Source: Pseudomonas baltica (GTDB lineage: Bacteria; Pseudomonadota; Gammaproteobacteria; Pseudomonadales; Pseudomonadaceae). Taken from it: a DNA stretch of 64,000 bases. The notes below the pieces were generated by a model. It was not told the DNA's origin, did no database searches, and saw nothing but the letters and a program-made list of their open reading frames with translations. Shown one piece after another: positions 43,736 through 53,282 of this stretch. The translations under genes were made by a program, and so were the position numbers. The stretch's first letter is position 1. Each line of letters opens with the position of its first letter. The stretch covers positions 620,001-684,000 of the forward strand of contig NZ_CP134771.1 in NCBI RefSeq assembly GCF_031880315.1. The letters are read 5' to 3'.

Positions 43736-45067
43736 ATGGTTGATCAACATCAAGCAAAAAGACCGGGGGATCTCAACCCGGTGTTCAACAACGGCAAAGT
43801 CACGCTCGACCATACGGGTGCCGACGGTTACCTGGTCTGGCTCGAATTGACTGCCCAAGGCAACATACTGGTGCTCTCGCGTCGCTCCGGCGTTCAGCAA
43901 GGCTACTACCTCTCCCGATTCACCCCCCAAGGCACGCTGGACACATCATTCGGGGACACAAAGGGATTCTTTCTGTTCGAGGACCCCGTCTTCCTGGATC
44001 TCGACCAATTTCACCAATTGGACGATGGATCGTTTCTGGTGACGGGCGGCGGGCATGCCGACCAGTTATCGATTACGCGCTTCCACGCGCATGGCGCTTT
44101 GGACACCGCCTATGGCGTAGGCGGGCACGCCATCGTCCGGGTGTCCGATCTGAACATCGAAGGCCGTAAGGACCCTCGTATTCTGGTAAGCAGTCCAGAC
44201 CTGGGGCTCACCACTGATCAGCAAAAGCGCCTACCGCCGAAGTCCGCAACGGTGTACAGCGCCGCTGACAGCCTAGGCGCATACTTAGTGTTTACCGTGA
44301 CATGGGGCGATTTTGAACAACTGAACGCGGTCGTTGTACGAATCGACGGGTCAGGTGAGCTCGACAGAGCGTTCAATAAAACCGGTTACGTAGTGGAGAC
44401 ATTGGCAGGGTCCGGCATCACCTACAACGTCGCCAGACAGGCAGTACTACAGACGAGAGGTCAGCAAAGCGAACTCGTCATACTTGTTCAGGAAGCACTG
44501 AAGATCGTCGATCCACTCGAAGGCAACTACTTCATGCTGCGGTACGACGTGACAGGCCAGCGCCACTTTGACTTCGGCGGTTGCGGTAACGACCAGGGAT
44601 TGGTGCGCATAGACTGGCAAGATTTTTTTATCGTCTACAGCTTATGGGCCGGCGAAGATGGTGCTCTGAAAGTGATAGGCAGTACGTTCGACGATGACAA
44701 TTTCATCGGGGCGGTTCGCGGATATACCGATCAAGGAAAACAAGATCTTTCCTTCTATGGAGGACAGTTGCTGCTGACCGAGATCGAGCCAGGATACGGC
44801 AATTGGCATAGAGGTATCTTTTACACAGAGAAGGGGGAAACCCGAATGGTCCTGTCCGGCCCCATCCCGTCTCGAAGACTCATCGGCATCGCACGCCTGC
44901 TCGGCGATGGCCAGTTCGATAAGAACTTTGGAGAAGACGGAAAAGCAGCTTTCGACAGGTCCGCCGGCCCCACTACCACATCGCATATCCAGCTTTTGTC
45001 AGATAAAGACATCATCCTCGGTGATAGAAACGATATCTGGTGGCTCAAAGGCGGTGAGCCCCAATAA
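43736..45067 (+). CDS. delta-60 repeat (beta-propeller-like) protein
   Basis: This 443-residue protein has repeated units of the form G-x-L-D-x-x-F-G-x-x-G: GDLNPVFNNGK near 11, GTLDTSFGDTKG near 66, GALDTAYGVGG near 119, GELDRAFNKTG near 206, GKQDLSFYGGQ near 333 and GQFDKNFGEDGK near 391. This delta-60 pattern is expected to build a propeller-like domain. The ATG at 43736 is preceded by GAGGTGA; an in-frame ATG upstream lacks a ribosome site. No signal peptide is seen. The DNA is visibly less GC-rich than its surroundings. Whether it is an immunity, chaperone or surface protein for the toxin-like neighbour is not known. Confidence 0.8.
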   Translation: MVDQHQAKRPGDLNPVFNNGKVTLDHTGADGYLVWLELTAQGNILVLSRRSGVQQGYYLSRFTPQGTLDTSFGDTKGFFLFEDPVFLDLDQFHQLDDGSFLVTGGGHADQLSITRFHAHGALDTAYGVGGHAIVRVSDLNIEGRKDPRILVSSPDLGLTTDQQKRLPPKSATVYSAADSLGAYLVFTVTWGDFEQLNAVVVRIDGSGELDRAFNKTGYVVETLAGSGITYNVARQAVLQTRGQQSELVILVQEALKIVDPLEGNYFMLRYDVTGQRHFDFGGCGNDQGLVRIDWQDFFIVYSLWAGEDGALKVIGSTFDDDNFIGAVRGYTDQGKQDLSFYGGQLLLTEIEPGYGNWHRGIFYTEKGETRMVLSGPIPSRRLIGIARLLGDGQFDKNFGEDGKAAFDRSAGPTTTSHIQLLSDKDIILGDRNDIWWLKGGEPQ

Positions 45068-45131
45068 CACCCGGCGATAAGGATGCTACGCACTCTCCCG
45101 AGTCGGCAGATCCTGAATCGAATGCGACACC

Positions 45132-45167
45132 ACCAGCCGCCCTTCGGGTAACCGCAGGGCGGCTGGT
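45132..45167. terminator. bidirectional hairpin between convergent genes
   Basis: ACCAGCCGCCCT (45132-45143) and AGGGCGGCTGGT (45156-45167) form a 12-bp perfect stem with a 12-nt loop, between the delta-60 gene and metI, which converge. No long T run follows on either strand, but the strength and place suggest transcript termination or 3'-end protection. Confidence 0.7.
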
Positions 45168-45188
45168 CACGTCACTCCCGCAGGGCAT

Positions 45189-45842
45189 TCACCGCGCCCG
45201 CAAATGCTGCACATAGCGATCGCCCAAATACTGAATCCCGCACACCAGCACGATCAGCATGGCGATCACGCACAGCATCACCTGGGTGTCATAGCGTTGA
45301 TAGCCGTAGCGAATCGCCAGATCGCCCAAACCACCCGCACCAATGGCACCGGCCATGGCCGAGGCGCCGATCATCGCCACCAAGGTGATCGTGAAGCCGC
45401 CAATGATGCCCGGCAACGCTTCGGGCAGCAGCACATTGAAGATGATATGTCGGCGCTCGCATCCCAAGGCCTGGGCTGCCTCGATCACCCCACCGCCCAC
45501 TTCACGCAAGCTGACTTCGGCGATGCGCGCGAAAAATGGCGTGGCGCTCAGGGTGATAGGCACCACCGCCGCCCAGACTCCAATGGTGGTGCCCGTCAAC
45601 AAGCGTGTCAGCGGGATCAGCGCCACCAGCAAGATGATGAACGGCGTGGCCCGAAAGCCGTTGACGATGCCGCCCAGTACCCGGTTGAGGGTCGGTGCCT
45701 CGAAGATCGCCCCGCGGGCCGTGGTGATCAGCACCATGGCCAAGGCAATGCCGGCGAACCACACCAGTACGCCGGAGATACCGACCATGGTCAGGGTATC
45801 GACAAAGGCCTTCCACAACGCTTTAAGCATGAATTCAGACAT
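45189..45842 (-). CDS. metI: methionine-type ABC transporter permease MetI
   Basis: This 217-residue inner-membrane permease has five hydrophobic segments. The ABC coupling loop [31 protein letters not shown] is near 130-160 and the N terminus is [20 protein letters not shown]. Length and layout match MetI. It is the last gene of the metQ-metN-metI operon and overlaps metN by 8 nt. Substrate may be methionine or another sulfur compound, since the operon lies beside sulfur-acquisition genes. Confidence 0.9.
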   Translation of the reverse strand: MSEFMLKALWKAFVDTLTMVGISGVLVWFAGIALAMVLITTARGAIFEAPTLNRVLGGIVNGFRATPFIILLVALIPLTRLLTGTTIGVWAAVVPITLSATPFFARIAEVSLREVGGGVIEAAQALGCERRHIIFNVLLPEALPGIIGGFTITLVAMIGASAMAGAIGAGGLGDLAIRYGYQRYDTQVMLCVIAMLIVLVCGIQYLGDRYVQHLRAR

Positions 45843-46926
45843 GACCGATCACCTTGGCGCTGCTGAACAGCCCGGTTTTTTCCAGAAAGGCCGCGACACG
45901 GCTGGCCGGCGCCACGGTAGAAATCAGCAACCGTCCCTGCGCGCGGCCCTGGATCCGATCGATACCGCCATGCAGCAACTCGACCTGGCCACCCAGTGCC
46001 TGGCCGATGGCGAACACATCAGGTTCGCGCGCACTCTGGCCATCGAAGATCAGCTCCAGCACGGTCGCACCGCTGCCATCGCTGGCCTGCAAACGCGCCG
46101 CCAGGTCGCTTGGCAATTGTGTTGACAGTGGCGCCAGCAACGCTCGGGTGGCTTCGGCCTGAGGTTGGCCGAAGATCTTCCACACCGGGCCCTGCTCCAC
46201 CACGCGGCCCTGCTCCAGCACCACGACGTGGTCGCAGATCTGCCGGATGACCGCCATCTCGTGGGTGATCAGCACCAGGGTCAGGCCCAGGCGCTGGTTG
46301 ATTTCCTTGAGCAGCGCGAGCACTGATTGGGTGGTCTCCGGGTCCAGCGCGCTGGTGGCCTCGTCGCACAAAAGGATCTGCGGTTCGAGCATCAGCGCCC
46401 GGGCAATGCCCACGCGCTGCTTCTGGCCGCCGGACAACCGCGATGGGTAGACCTTCTCCTTGCCCTCCAGGCCGACCAGCGCCAGCAGTTCGCGAGCGCG
46501 TTGTTCGATCACCGCGCGGCCGATGCCCGCGGCTTTGAGTGGCAGCGCGAGGTTTTCCAGCACAGTCTGCGAAGAGAGCAGATTGAAGTGCTGGAAGATC
46601 ATCCCGATGCGCCGGCGCAACGCCACCAGCTCCTTGCCGTGCAAAGTGCCGATGTCGACACCGTCGATGCTGACGCTGCCCTCGGTCGGCTCCTCCAGGC
46701 GATTGAGCATGCGAATCAGGCTCGACTTGCCGGCGCCGCTGCGGCCGATAACACCGAAGATCGCCCCGCGTCGAATGCTCAGGTCAACCCCGGTCAGGGC
46801 TGTGACCGCGCCGCTGCCGGCCTGATAGGTCTTGCCCAGCTGGGTGATCTGCACATGCACCTGAGCGGCGTCCGGCACCGGCTCAGCCACAAGCGTCAAT
46901 GGACGCAGTGGCACCACCTGGCTCAT
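45835..46926 (-). CDS. metN: methionine-type ABC transporter ATPase MetN
   Basis: This 363-residue ATPase powers MetI-mediated import. Walker A is [13 protein letters not shown] (near 63), the signature [15 protein letters not shown] (near 163) and Walker [14 protein letters not shown]. About 100 further residues form the C-terminal NIL regulatory domain ([27 protein letters not shown]...), which in MetN gives feedback inhibition by bound ligand. An N-terminal extension of about 22 residues precedes the core. It overlaps metQ by 4 nt and metI by 8 nt. Confidence 0.93.
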   Translation of the reverse strand: MSQVVPLRPLTLVAEPVPDAAQVHVQITQLGKTYQAGSGAVTALTGVDLSIRRGAIFGVIGRSGAGKSSLIRMLNRLEEPTEGSVSIDGVDIGTLHGKELVALRRRIGMIFQHFNLLSSQTVLENLALPLKAAGIGRAVIEQRARELLALVGLEGKEKVYPSRLSGGQKQRVGIARALMLEPQILLCDEATSALDPETTQSVLALLKEINQRLGLTLVLITHEMAVIRQICDHVVVLEQGRVVEQGPVWKIFGQPQAEATRALLAPLSTQLPSDLAARLQASDGSGATVLELIFDGQSAREPDVFAIGQALGGQVELLHGGIDRIQGRAQGRLLISTVAPASRVAAFLEKTGLFSSAKVIGHV

Positions 46927-47765
46927 CGCGAAGCCTCTTTGGCATCATCGAGCCAGCCCAGCGAGTAGAGTTTCGGGTTGCCGTAGGACTTTTCGATGGC
47001 CGCGCGCACTTCAGGGTCGTTCTGGAAAATCTGCACAAACTCCTTGATGGCCGGGTTATCGAGGTTCTTGCGTGCTACTACGAAACGCAGTGCATACAGG
47101 TGATCGCCCGGAGCGTTCTGGCTGAACAGCAATGCGTTGTTCGGGTCCTTGCCGGCGGCCAGCATGTGCGACGGATAGCTCTGAGCGATGGTGACGTCAT
47201 CCACCACGCGTGCCAGTTGCGGGCCGGGCAGCTCGATGAATTTCAGGTGTCTGGGATTGCCGGTGATGTCTTGCAGACCTGCTTTAGGCCCGGCATCGGC
47301 GCGCAGGGTGATCAAGCCGGCCTGCTCGTACAGGTGCAGGCCCCGGCCCTGATTGACTGGATCGTCGGCCACTGCAACGGTGTCGCCATCCTTGACCTCG
47401 TCGAAAGATTTGACCTTGTTGGAGTACAGCCCGACGCGGTTTTCCACGCCCAGGCCGATCGGCACAAGATCGAAGCCGTTCTGCTTGTTGGCGTTATCCA
47501 GAAAGGGTTGATGCTGGAAGTAGTTGACGTCGATATCACCGTTGTTGAGCGCGATGTTCGGCGTGTTCCAGTCGCTGAACGACACCAGTTCAACGTCAAG
47601 GCCCTTGGCAGCGGCGCGCTTGGCGGCCACCTCGAGCGCGACGTTCTGCGGGCTGTCGTTGATGCCGATACGGATGTGCTGAGTGGGCTGGGCGGCGAAG
47701 CTCGCCAGCGGTGTCAGCAACACGGAAAACAACAGAGAGTGACGCAAAACGGACCTGATCGACAC
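46923..47765 (-). CDS. metQ: MetQ/NlpA-family substrate-binding protein
   Basis: This 280-residue exported protein has a signal peptide at about residues 1-24 ([17 protein letters not shown]). The NlpA core follows: [60 protein letters not shown]. Family members are usually lipoproteins, but here there is no lipobox cysteine, so it is probably a soluble periplasmic protein. It is the first gene of the metQNI operon. Ligand may be methionine, its sulfoxide or another sulfur compound. Confidence 0.85.
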   Translation of the reverse strand: MSIRSVLRHSLLFSVLLTPLASFAAQPTQHIRIGINDSPQNVALEVAAKRAAAKGLDVELVSFSDWNTPNIALNNGDIDVNYFQHQPFLDNANKQNGFDLVPIGLGVENRVGLYSNKVKSFDEVKDGDTVAVADDPVNQGRGLHLYEQAGLITLRADAGPKAGLQDITGNPRHLKFIELPGPQLARVVDDVTIAQSYPSHMLAAGKDPNNALLFSQNAPGDHLYALRFVVARKNLDNPAIKEFVQIFQNDPEVRAAIEKSYGNPKLYSLGWLDDAKEASR

Positions 47766-47889
47766 GGCAAAGCTCCTGAAGGAAGCGATCTCCGGTAGTC
47801 CGGTCGAGGCAGGGATTTAGGCTAGGAGCACTAACGTTATACGAATAAGCGCAGAGGTTTAAATACTCTAATGGAATATAAATATGCCT

Positions 47890-47973
47890 GTAGCGGGGGG
47901 CTTGCCCCCGATTCGGCATGCTCTACGCATTGATGGCGCCGGTACGATTTTCGCGGGCAAGCCCCCTCGCTAC
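47890..47973. repeat. REP pair (GTAGCG...GGGGCTTGCCC type) between two transport operons
   Basis: GTAGCGGGGGGCTTGCCCCC (47890-47909) and the opposing GCGGGCAAGCCCCCTCGCTA (47953-47972, followed by C) flank a 43-nt loop. The repeat separates the peptide-type ABC genes (ending 47976) from metQ (starting 47765). The DNA from 47775 to 47889 is AT-rich and likely holds the metQ promoter. Confidence 0.8.
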
Positions 47974-47975
47974 AT

Positions 47976-48827
47976 TCAAACCAATGCCGCGCCGCGCTGC
48001 CGGGCGAGCTTGGGATTGAGCGCGGTATTGAGCGCATCGCCAAGCAGATTCAACGCCAGTACCGTGAGCATGATCGCCGCCCCAGGCAACGCGGTCATAT
48101 AAGGCGCGGTACGCAACGCCTCGCGCCCCACACCAACCATGCTTCCCCAGCTCACATGGTTAGGATCGCCCAACCCCAGAAACGCCAGACCCGCCTCGGA
48201 CAATATCGCGTTGGCCACCAGCAGCGCGGTGCTGACGATGATCGGCGTCAGCGCGTTAGGCAGAATCTCCAGCACCATCAAGCGCAACGGCGATGCCCCG
48301 AGCGCCTCGGCGGCGCGCACGAACTCGCGCTCGCGCAACACCAGGAACTCGCCACGGGTCAGGCGCGCGATGCCCGTCCAGGACGTCACGCCCAAGGCGA
48401 ACACCAGGGTTGCCAACGACGGTTGCAGCACCGCCACCAGGATGATCGCCAGCAAAAACGCCGGGATGGTCTGGAAAAACTCGGTGATGCGCATCAGCGC
48501 TGCATCCACCTTGCCGCGATAGAAACCGGCCAAGGCACCGATCACGATACCGATGCTCAAGGCGATCAAGGCCGCCACCCCGCCCACCAGCAACGACACC
48601 TGCGCGCCGTGCAACAGCCCGGCCAGCAGGTCACGACCCATGAGGTCGGTGCCGAGCGGCAAATCGCCGTCCTCCCCCGGTGCAAGATACGGCGCCCCGA
48701 CCATCTCGAGCGGATCGCCGGGGAACCACAGGCTCGCGCTCAGCGCGGCGCCTGCGACCAGCAGCAACATGATCCCGCCGACCCAGGCCGAGGGTTGCCG
48801 TGCCAGATTGCGTAACAGCTGTTTCAT
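47976..48827 (-). CDS. peptide/nickel/opine-type ABC permease, DppC-like
   Basis: This 283-residue inner-membrane permease has an N-terminal helix at about 15-37 and a core of five helices. The DppC motifs are FPGDPLEMVGAPYLAPGEDGDLPLGTDLMGRDLLAGLLHGAQVSL and EALGASPLRLMVLEILPNALTPIIV (EAA loop). It pairs with the DppB-like protein, whose gene overlaps it by 4 nt. It is the last gene of the sulfur-related operon that begins at 57188, so the cargo may be an organosulfur compound rather than a peptide. That is inferred from context. Confidence 0.9.
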   Translation of the reverse strand: MKQLLRNLARQPSAWVGGIMLLLVAGAALSASLWFPGDPLEMVGAPYLAPGEDGDLPLGTDLMGRDLLAGLLHGAQVSLLVGGVAALIALSIGIVIGALAGFYRGKVDAALMRITEFFQTIPAFLLAIILVAVLQPSLATLVFALGVTSWTGIARLTRGEFLVLREREFVRAAEALGASPLRLMVLEILPNALTPIIVSTALLVANAILSEAGLAFLGLGDPNHVSWGSMVGVGREALRTAPYMTALPGAAIMLTVLALNLLGDALNTALNPKLARQRGAALV

Positions 48828-49795
48828 GGCTCATGCCTCACTCGTGGATCGAGCACGCGATACAGCAGGTCGACCAGCAGATTCAACAGCACCACCAGCA
48901 CCGCACTGAACAGCAGGATGCCGAGCAGCACATTGAGGTCGCGATTGGTAATGGCATCGAACGACAACTGCCCCAGCCCCGGCCAGGCGAATACGCTTTC
49001 GACCACGATACTGCCACCGAGCAAGGCACTGCTCTGCAAGCCGAACATGGTCACCACCGGCAGCATGGCGTTGCGCAGGGCATGCCGCCAGACGATCCGC
49101 GGGCCACGGTTGCCCTTGGCGCGTGCGGTGCGGATGAAATCCTCTTGCAGGGTCTCGATCATCGAAGCCCGCGACAGCCGCGCAAACACCGCCAGGTAAT
49201 ACAACGCCAGGGTCGACGCCGGCAGTACCAGGTGCCGCGCGCGGTCCAGCCACAGCGCCGCACCGTGGCGGTCGACGCCGATTTCCTCGATGCCCGAGAC
49301 CGGCAGCCAGTCCAGCTGCACGCCGAACAGCACGATGAGCATCAGCGCAGTCCAGAACATCGGCGCGCTGTAGCCCAGGGTCGACAGGCTCGACAACACA
49401 GTGTCGAGCCAGCCATGGGGGCGCTGCGCCGAGGCGATACCGAACAGCACCCCGAAGACCACCGCCAAGGTCAGCGCCGCGCCCACCAGCGCCAGGGTCG
49501 CCGGCAAGCGCCCGAGGATCAGGCCTAGCACCGATTCGTTGTAGCGAAACGAATGGCCGAGATCCAGGTGCGCCAGTTGCCACAGATAGTGCCCCAGCTG
49601 GGTCAGCAGACCGCTGTCCAGCCCATAGGCGGCGCGCAGTTGCGCCATGTATTCAGGGGTGGCCGAGCCGCTCTGCACGGCGATGACATCCACCAGATCG
49701 CCGGGCACGGCCTTGAGCAGAAAGAAATTCAGCACCGCCGTGGCCAACACCGTCAACACGATCAACGGCAGGCGGCGCAATACCAGGTTCAGCAT
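48824..49795 (-). CDS. peptide/nickel/opine-type ABC permease, DppB-like
   Basis: This 323-residue permease has a first helix at about 10-28 (LIVLTVLATAVLNFFLLKAVPGDL) and five more downstream. Typical DppB blocks are LDLGHSFRYNESVLGLILGRLPATL near 92 and the EAA-loop FIRTARAKGNRGPRIVWRHALRNAMLPVVTM near 218-248. It forms the heterodimeric channel with the DppC-like protein. There is a 64-bp gap after the binding-protein gene. Confidence 0.9.
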   Translation of the reverse strand: MLNLVLRRLPLIVLTVLATAVLNFFLLKAVPGDLVDVIAVQSGSATPEYMAQLRAAYGLDSGLLTQLGHYLWQLAHLDLGHSFRYNESVLGLILGRLPATLALVGAALTLAVVFGVLFGIASAQRPHGWLDTVLSSLSTLGYSAPMFWTALMLIVLFGVQLDWLPVSGIEEIGVDRHGAALWLDRARHLVLPASTLALYYLAVFARLSRASMIETLQEDFIRTARAKGNRGPRIVWRHALRNAMLPVVTMFGLQSSALLGGSIVVESVFAWPGLGQLSFDAITNRDLNVLLGILLFSAVLVVLLNLLVDLLYRVLDPRVRHEP

Positions 49796-49859
49796 GGCTG
49801 TGTCACCGGGTCAGGTCCTGCGCAGGACGCCGGCAAAGGCGCCCCGCGGCCAGGAGGTA

Positions 49860-51527
49860 TTACTGGGCGCCGGCCTTGGGAGCGAGCCAGACGTGGGCGA
49901 AGTTGCTTTGCGAGTGATCGTAGGTGTCGGTGACGTTGCGCAACTGGCGATCCCAGATGCCGAACCACCGGAACTCGAACTGCACGATCTGCGACAGATC
50001 ACGCTGCGCCAGCTCCTGCACCTTGTTGTAGTCGAGCACGCGCTTGGCCGGATCGAGCTGGGTCTGGGCATCTTCCAGAGCCGCGTCCATCTCCGGGTTG
50101 GCGTAGCCGGTGGCGTTCAACCACGGGGTGCCTTTGCTCTCGGACCTGGACCAGAAATGCTGCTCGACACCCAGTTGCGGATCCTGCCAGTTGGCGCCCC
50201 AGGAGCTGACCAGCTGGAAGTTGTAATCGGTGAACACGTTCTTGGTCCAGGTGGCCAGGTCGAGGCTGCGCAGGGTCACGTCGATACCGACCTTGCGCAG
50301 TGCCTGGCGGACAAACTCGCCGGTGCGCTTGTAGTCATCGCCATAAGGGATGTAGTCGTGGTTGAGCTTGAACCGCCAGCCGTCGGCCTGCCGTGGGAAG
50401 CCCGCCGCATCGAGCAGCCGTTCGGCCTCGGCAGGGTCGTAGTTGTACTGCTGGGTGTCCTTGTCATAAAACCCCTTGAGCAACGACGACACCGGCCCGG
50501 TGGCAGGTACCGCATAGCCATTCCACACGGTCTTGACCAGTGCCTGGCGGTCGATCGCGTGGGCGATGGCCTGACGCACCTGCAGCTTGCCGAGGATCGG
50601 ATCGCGCAGGTTGGGCATCAACCAGAACCACGAGGCGAAGCCGTTGTAGCCGTCGGTGGAAACTTCCAGATCAGGCAGCTTGGCCAGGCGCTTGGCGTCG
50701 GCGAAGGTTACCGGGTTGCGCTCGCCGTATTGCACGTCGCCGGTTTCGAACGCGGTGGCGCGGCCGGCGACATCGGGGATGATCTTCCACACGATACCGT
50801 CCAGATACGGCTTGCCGGCTTCCCAGTAGTGCTCGTTGCGGGTCAGGCTGATAAAGCTGCCGCGCTGCCATTCCTTGAACACGAACGGCCCGGTACCCAC
50901 CGGCTTGTTGTTGTACGGGTTGTTGAGGATGTCGGTGCCTTCGTACAGGTGTTTGGGCAGAATCGGCGCGCTGACCACGTCCAGGGCGTTGACCAGCACC
51001 GGCGCCGGCTTGGACAGGTGCAGGACCACGGTGAGGTCGTCCGGGGTATCTACCGACGTCAGGTTCTGGAAGATCCGCCGCGCGGTGGGAGCGTATTTTT
51101 TCCAGATCACTTCAGCACTGAACTTGACGTCGGCGGCGGTGAACGCCTGGCCGTCATGCCATTGCACATTGGGCCGCAGCTTGAAGGTAACAGTCAGGCC
51201 GTCAGGGGAGATGTCCAGGCTCTGGGCCAGTTGTGGACGCGGCTTCAAGTCCGGCCCGTAGTCGAACAGGCCGTCGAAGATCTTGCTCGCCACGGCGCGG
51301 GTCGGCGTGGCGGTATTGATGAAAAACGCCAGGGTCGGCGGCTCGGGCTGGATCACCGCCTTGAGCACGCCGCCGCGCTGGGCGCCCTGCTCGCTGGCCG
51401 CAGCGTTGCCGTTAGCGGGCGCAGTGTCGGCGGCAAATGCCGTGGCACTCAACAACAAGCTGCCAGCCAGCACCGCGTTGGCCACCATCGCGAATGCGCG
51501 GCGGGGCACCAATGAAAGGTCGTGCAT
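49860..51527 (-). CDS. ABC transporter substrate-binding protein, SBP family 5
   Basis: This 555-residue periplasmic protein is of the peptide/opine binding class. The signal peptide covers about 1-33 (VLAGSLLLSATAFAA). GGVLKAVIQPEPPTLAFFIN begins the mature domain, followed by the family landmarks FKLRPNVQWHDGQAFTAADVKFSAEV, PVGTGPFVFKEW and VRQAIAHAIDRQALVKTVWNG. It would bind the compound imported by the DppB/DppC-like pair. Genes of this type next to SfnB and DszA-like enzymes suggest a sulfur-containing ligand. The true ligand is unknown. Confidence 0.9.
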   Translation of the reverse strand: MHDLSLVPRRAFAMVANAVLAGSLLLSATAFAADTAPANGNAAASEQGAQRGGVLKAVIQPEPPTLAFFINTATPTRAVASKIFDGLFDYGPDLKPRPQLAQSLDISPDGLTVTFKLRPNVQWHDGQAFTAADVKFSAEVIWKKYAPTARRIFQNLTSVDTPDDLTVVLHLSKPAPVLVNALDVVSAPILPKHLYEGTDILNNPYNNKPVGTGPFVFKEWQRGSFISLTRNEHYWEAGKPYLDGIVWKIIPDVAGRATAFETGDVQYGERNPVTFADAKRLAKLPDLEVSTDGYNGFASWFWLMPNLRDPILGKLQVRQAIAHAIDRQALVKTVWNGYAVPATGPVSSLLKGFYDKDTQQYNYDPAEAERLLDAAGFPRQADGWRFKLNHDYIPYGDDYKRTGEFVRQALRKVGIDVTLRSLDLATWTKNVFTDYNFQLVSSWGANWQDPQLGVEQHFWSRSESKGTPWLNATGYANPEMDAALEDAQTQLDPAKRVLDYNKVQELAQRDLSQIVQFEFRWFGIWDRQLRNVTDTYDHSQSNFAHVWLAPKAGAQ

Positions 51528-51551
51528 GAGGTTGTTTCCTTGAGAGCGCCT

Positions 51552-53282
51552 CTATAGCGCTTGAGCGGCGGACACTGCCGCGGGCCGGGACAGGGATTGC
51601 CAGCTCGCCTCGGGCCGACAGCTCGGCACCGCCTCGATCAGGCTCTGGGTATACGGGTGTTGCGGGTGCTGCCAGACCTGCTGGTGATCGCCGCTTTCGA
51701 CGATGCGCCCGGCGTTCATCACCAGCACCTGATCGGCGAAGTAGCGCACCACCGCCAGGTCGTGAGAAATGAACAAGTAGGCCAGGTTGAACTGCGCCTT
51801 GAGCTCGACCAGCAGATTGAGGATCTGTGCCTGCACCGAGACGTCCAGCGCCGACACCGGCTCGTCGCAGATCAACAGTTGCGGCTCCAGCAGCAGCGCC
51901 CGGGCGATGCCGATGCGCTGGCGCTGGCCGCCGGAGAACTCATGGGGGTAGCGCGCCAGGGCGCTGCTCGGCAGGCCGACGGCATCGAGCATGCGAGCGG
52001 CGCGTTGCTGGCGTTCGCGGCGATCGCCCACGGCATGGATGCGCAGCGCAGTGTCGAGCAAGGTCGCCACCGTCTGGCGCGGGTTGAGCGAAGCGTAAGG
52101 GTCCTGAAAGACCATCTGCACCCGGCGGCGGAACGGCTTGAGCGCGCGCCCGTGCAGCGCGGTAATGTCCTCGCCGTCGAGCACGATCTGCCCGCCGGCG
52201 CTGTCCACCAGGCGCATGATCGCCCGCGACAGGCTCGACTTGCCGCACCCTGACTCGCCTACCAACCCGACGGTCTGGCCGCCACGCACCTCGAAACTGA
52301 CGCCGCGCACCGCCTCGACGCGCTGGCCATGGGGCGCGCTGTAGTGAACCTTGAGGTCGCGCACCTGCAACAACGGCTGACGGCCGATCGGCAACAACTG
52401 TACGGGCTCAGGGGTGAAGCCCTGAAACAGCACCTGGCCTTGAGCATCTTCGCGCACGCGGATCTCGCTCAGACGGTTGTCGCGGTAATGGCCCTTGCCG
52501 CCGTCGTGCATCGACGCCTGCAACAGACCGGCGGCATAGGGGTGCAACGGCGGCTGCGGGTGGGCCGCGAACAAGCGCTCGGTGCTGGCCTGCTCGACCT
52601 TGCGCCCACCGTGCATGACCACCACGCGGTCGGCCCACTGCCCCACTACGCCCAGGTCGTGGGTGATGAGGAGCAGGCCCATGCCCAATTCGGCACGCAG
52701 CTCATCAAGCAAAGCGAGTATCTGTGCTTGCAGGGTGACATCCAGGGCGGTGGTCGGCTCGTCGGCGATCAGCAGGCGCGGTTTGCAAGCGATGGCTGCG
52801 GCGATCATCACCCGTTGCCGCTGACCGCCAGACAGCTGATGGGGATAGTCGAGCAACCGCTTGTGCGCTTCAGGCAGCTTGACCCGATCAAGCAAGGTCA
52901 GAGCCTCGGCCAGCGCTGCCTGGTGGGTCATGCCGCGATGCAGCACCAAGGTTTCGGCGACCTGCTGGCCGATGCTCTGCAGCGGGTTGAGCGAGGTCAT
53001 GGGCTCCTGAAAGATCATCGACAGCGCATCGCCACGCAACTGGCTCATGTGCTTGTCCGAAAGGCCGAGCAGCTCGCGGCCCTCGAACAGCAGTTGCCCT
53101 TTGACCTCGGCGTATTTGGGCAGCAGGCGCATCAGCGCCATTGCGGTGCTGGACTTGCCGCAGCCGGATTCGCCCACCAACGCCAGGGTCTGCCCAGCCT
53201 CGAGGGTGAAGTCCAGATCACGGACCACGGCCTGGCCGGCGAAGCTGACCTGCAGACCGCGGACATCCAGCAGCGCTGTCAT
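51552..53282 (-). CDS. fused double ATPase of peptide-type ABC transporter (DppD-DppF)
   Basis: This 576-residue protein contains two complete ABC ATPase modules. Module 1 has [15 protein letters not shown] (about 37-51), [16 protein letters not shown] and [13 protein letters not shown]. Module 2 has [15 protein letters not shown] (about 345), [16 protein letters not shown] and [13 protein letters not shown]. Each is followed by the oligopeptide-type C-terminal extension. Separate DppD and DppF proteins are the common arrangement; the fusion is also known in this branch. The start overlaps the monooxygenase stop as ATGA, so transport and oxidation are co-translated. Confidence 0.93.
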   Translation of the reverse strand: MTALLDVRGLQVSFAGQAVVRDLDFTLEAGQTLALVGESGCGKSSTAMALMRLLPKYAEVKGQLLFEGRELLGLSDKHMSQLRGDALSMIFQEPMTSLNPLQSIGQQVAETLVLHRGMTHQAALAEALTLLDRVKLPEAHKRLLDYPHQLSGGQRQRVMIAAAIACKPRLLIADEPTTALDVTLQAQILALLDELRAELGMGLLLITHDLGVVGQWADRVVVMHGGRKVEQASTERLFAAHPQPPLHPYAAGLLQASMHDGGKGHYRDNRLSEIRVREDAQGQVLFQGFTPEPVQLLPIGRQPLLQVRDLKVHYSAPHGQRVEAVRGVSFEVRGGQTVGLVGESGCGKSSLSRAIMRLVDSAGGQIVLDGEDITALHGRALKPFRRRVQMVFQDPYASLNPRQTVATLLDTALRIHAVGDRRERQQRAARMLDAVGLPSSALARYPHEFSGGQRQRIGIARALLLEPQLLICDEPVSALDVSVQAQILNLLVELKAQFNLAYLFISHDLAVVRYFADQVLVMNAGRIVESGDHQQVWQHPQHPYTQSLIEAVPSCRPEASWQSLSRPAAVSAAQAL

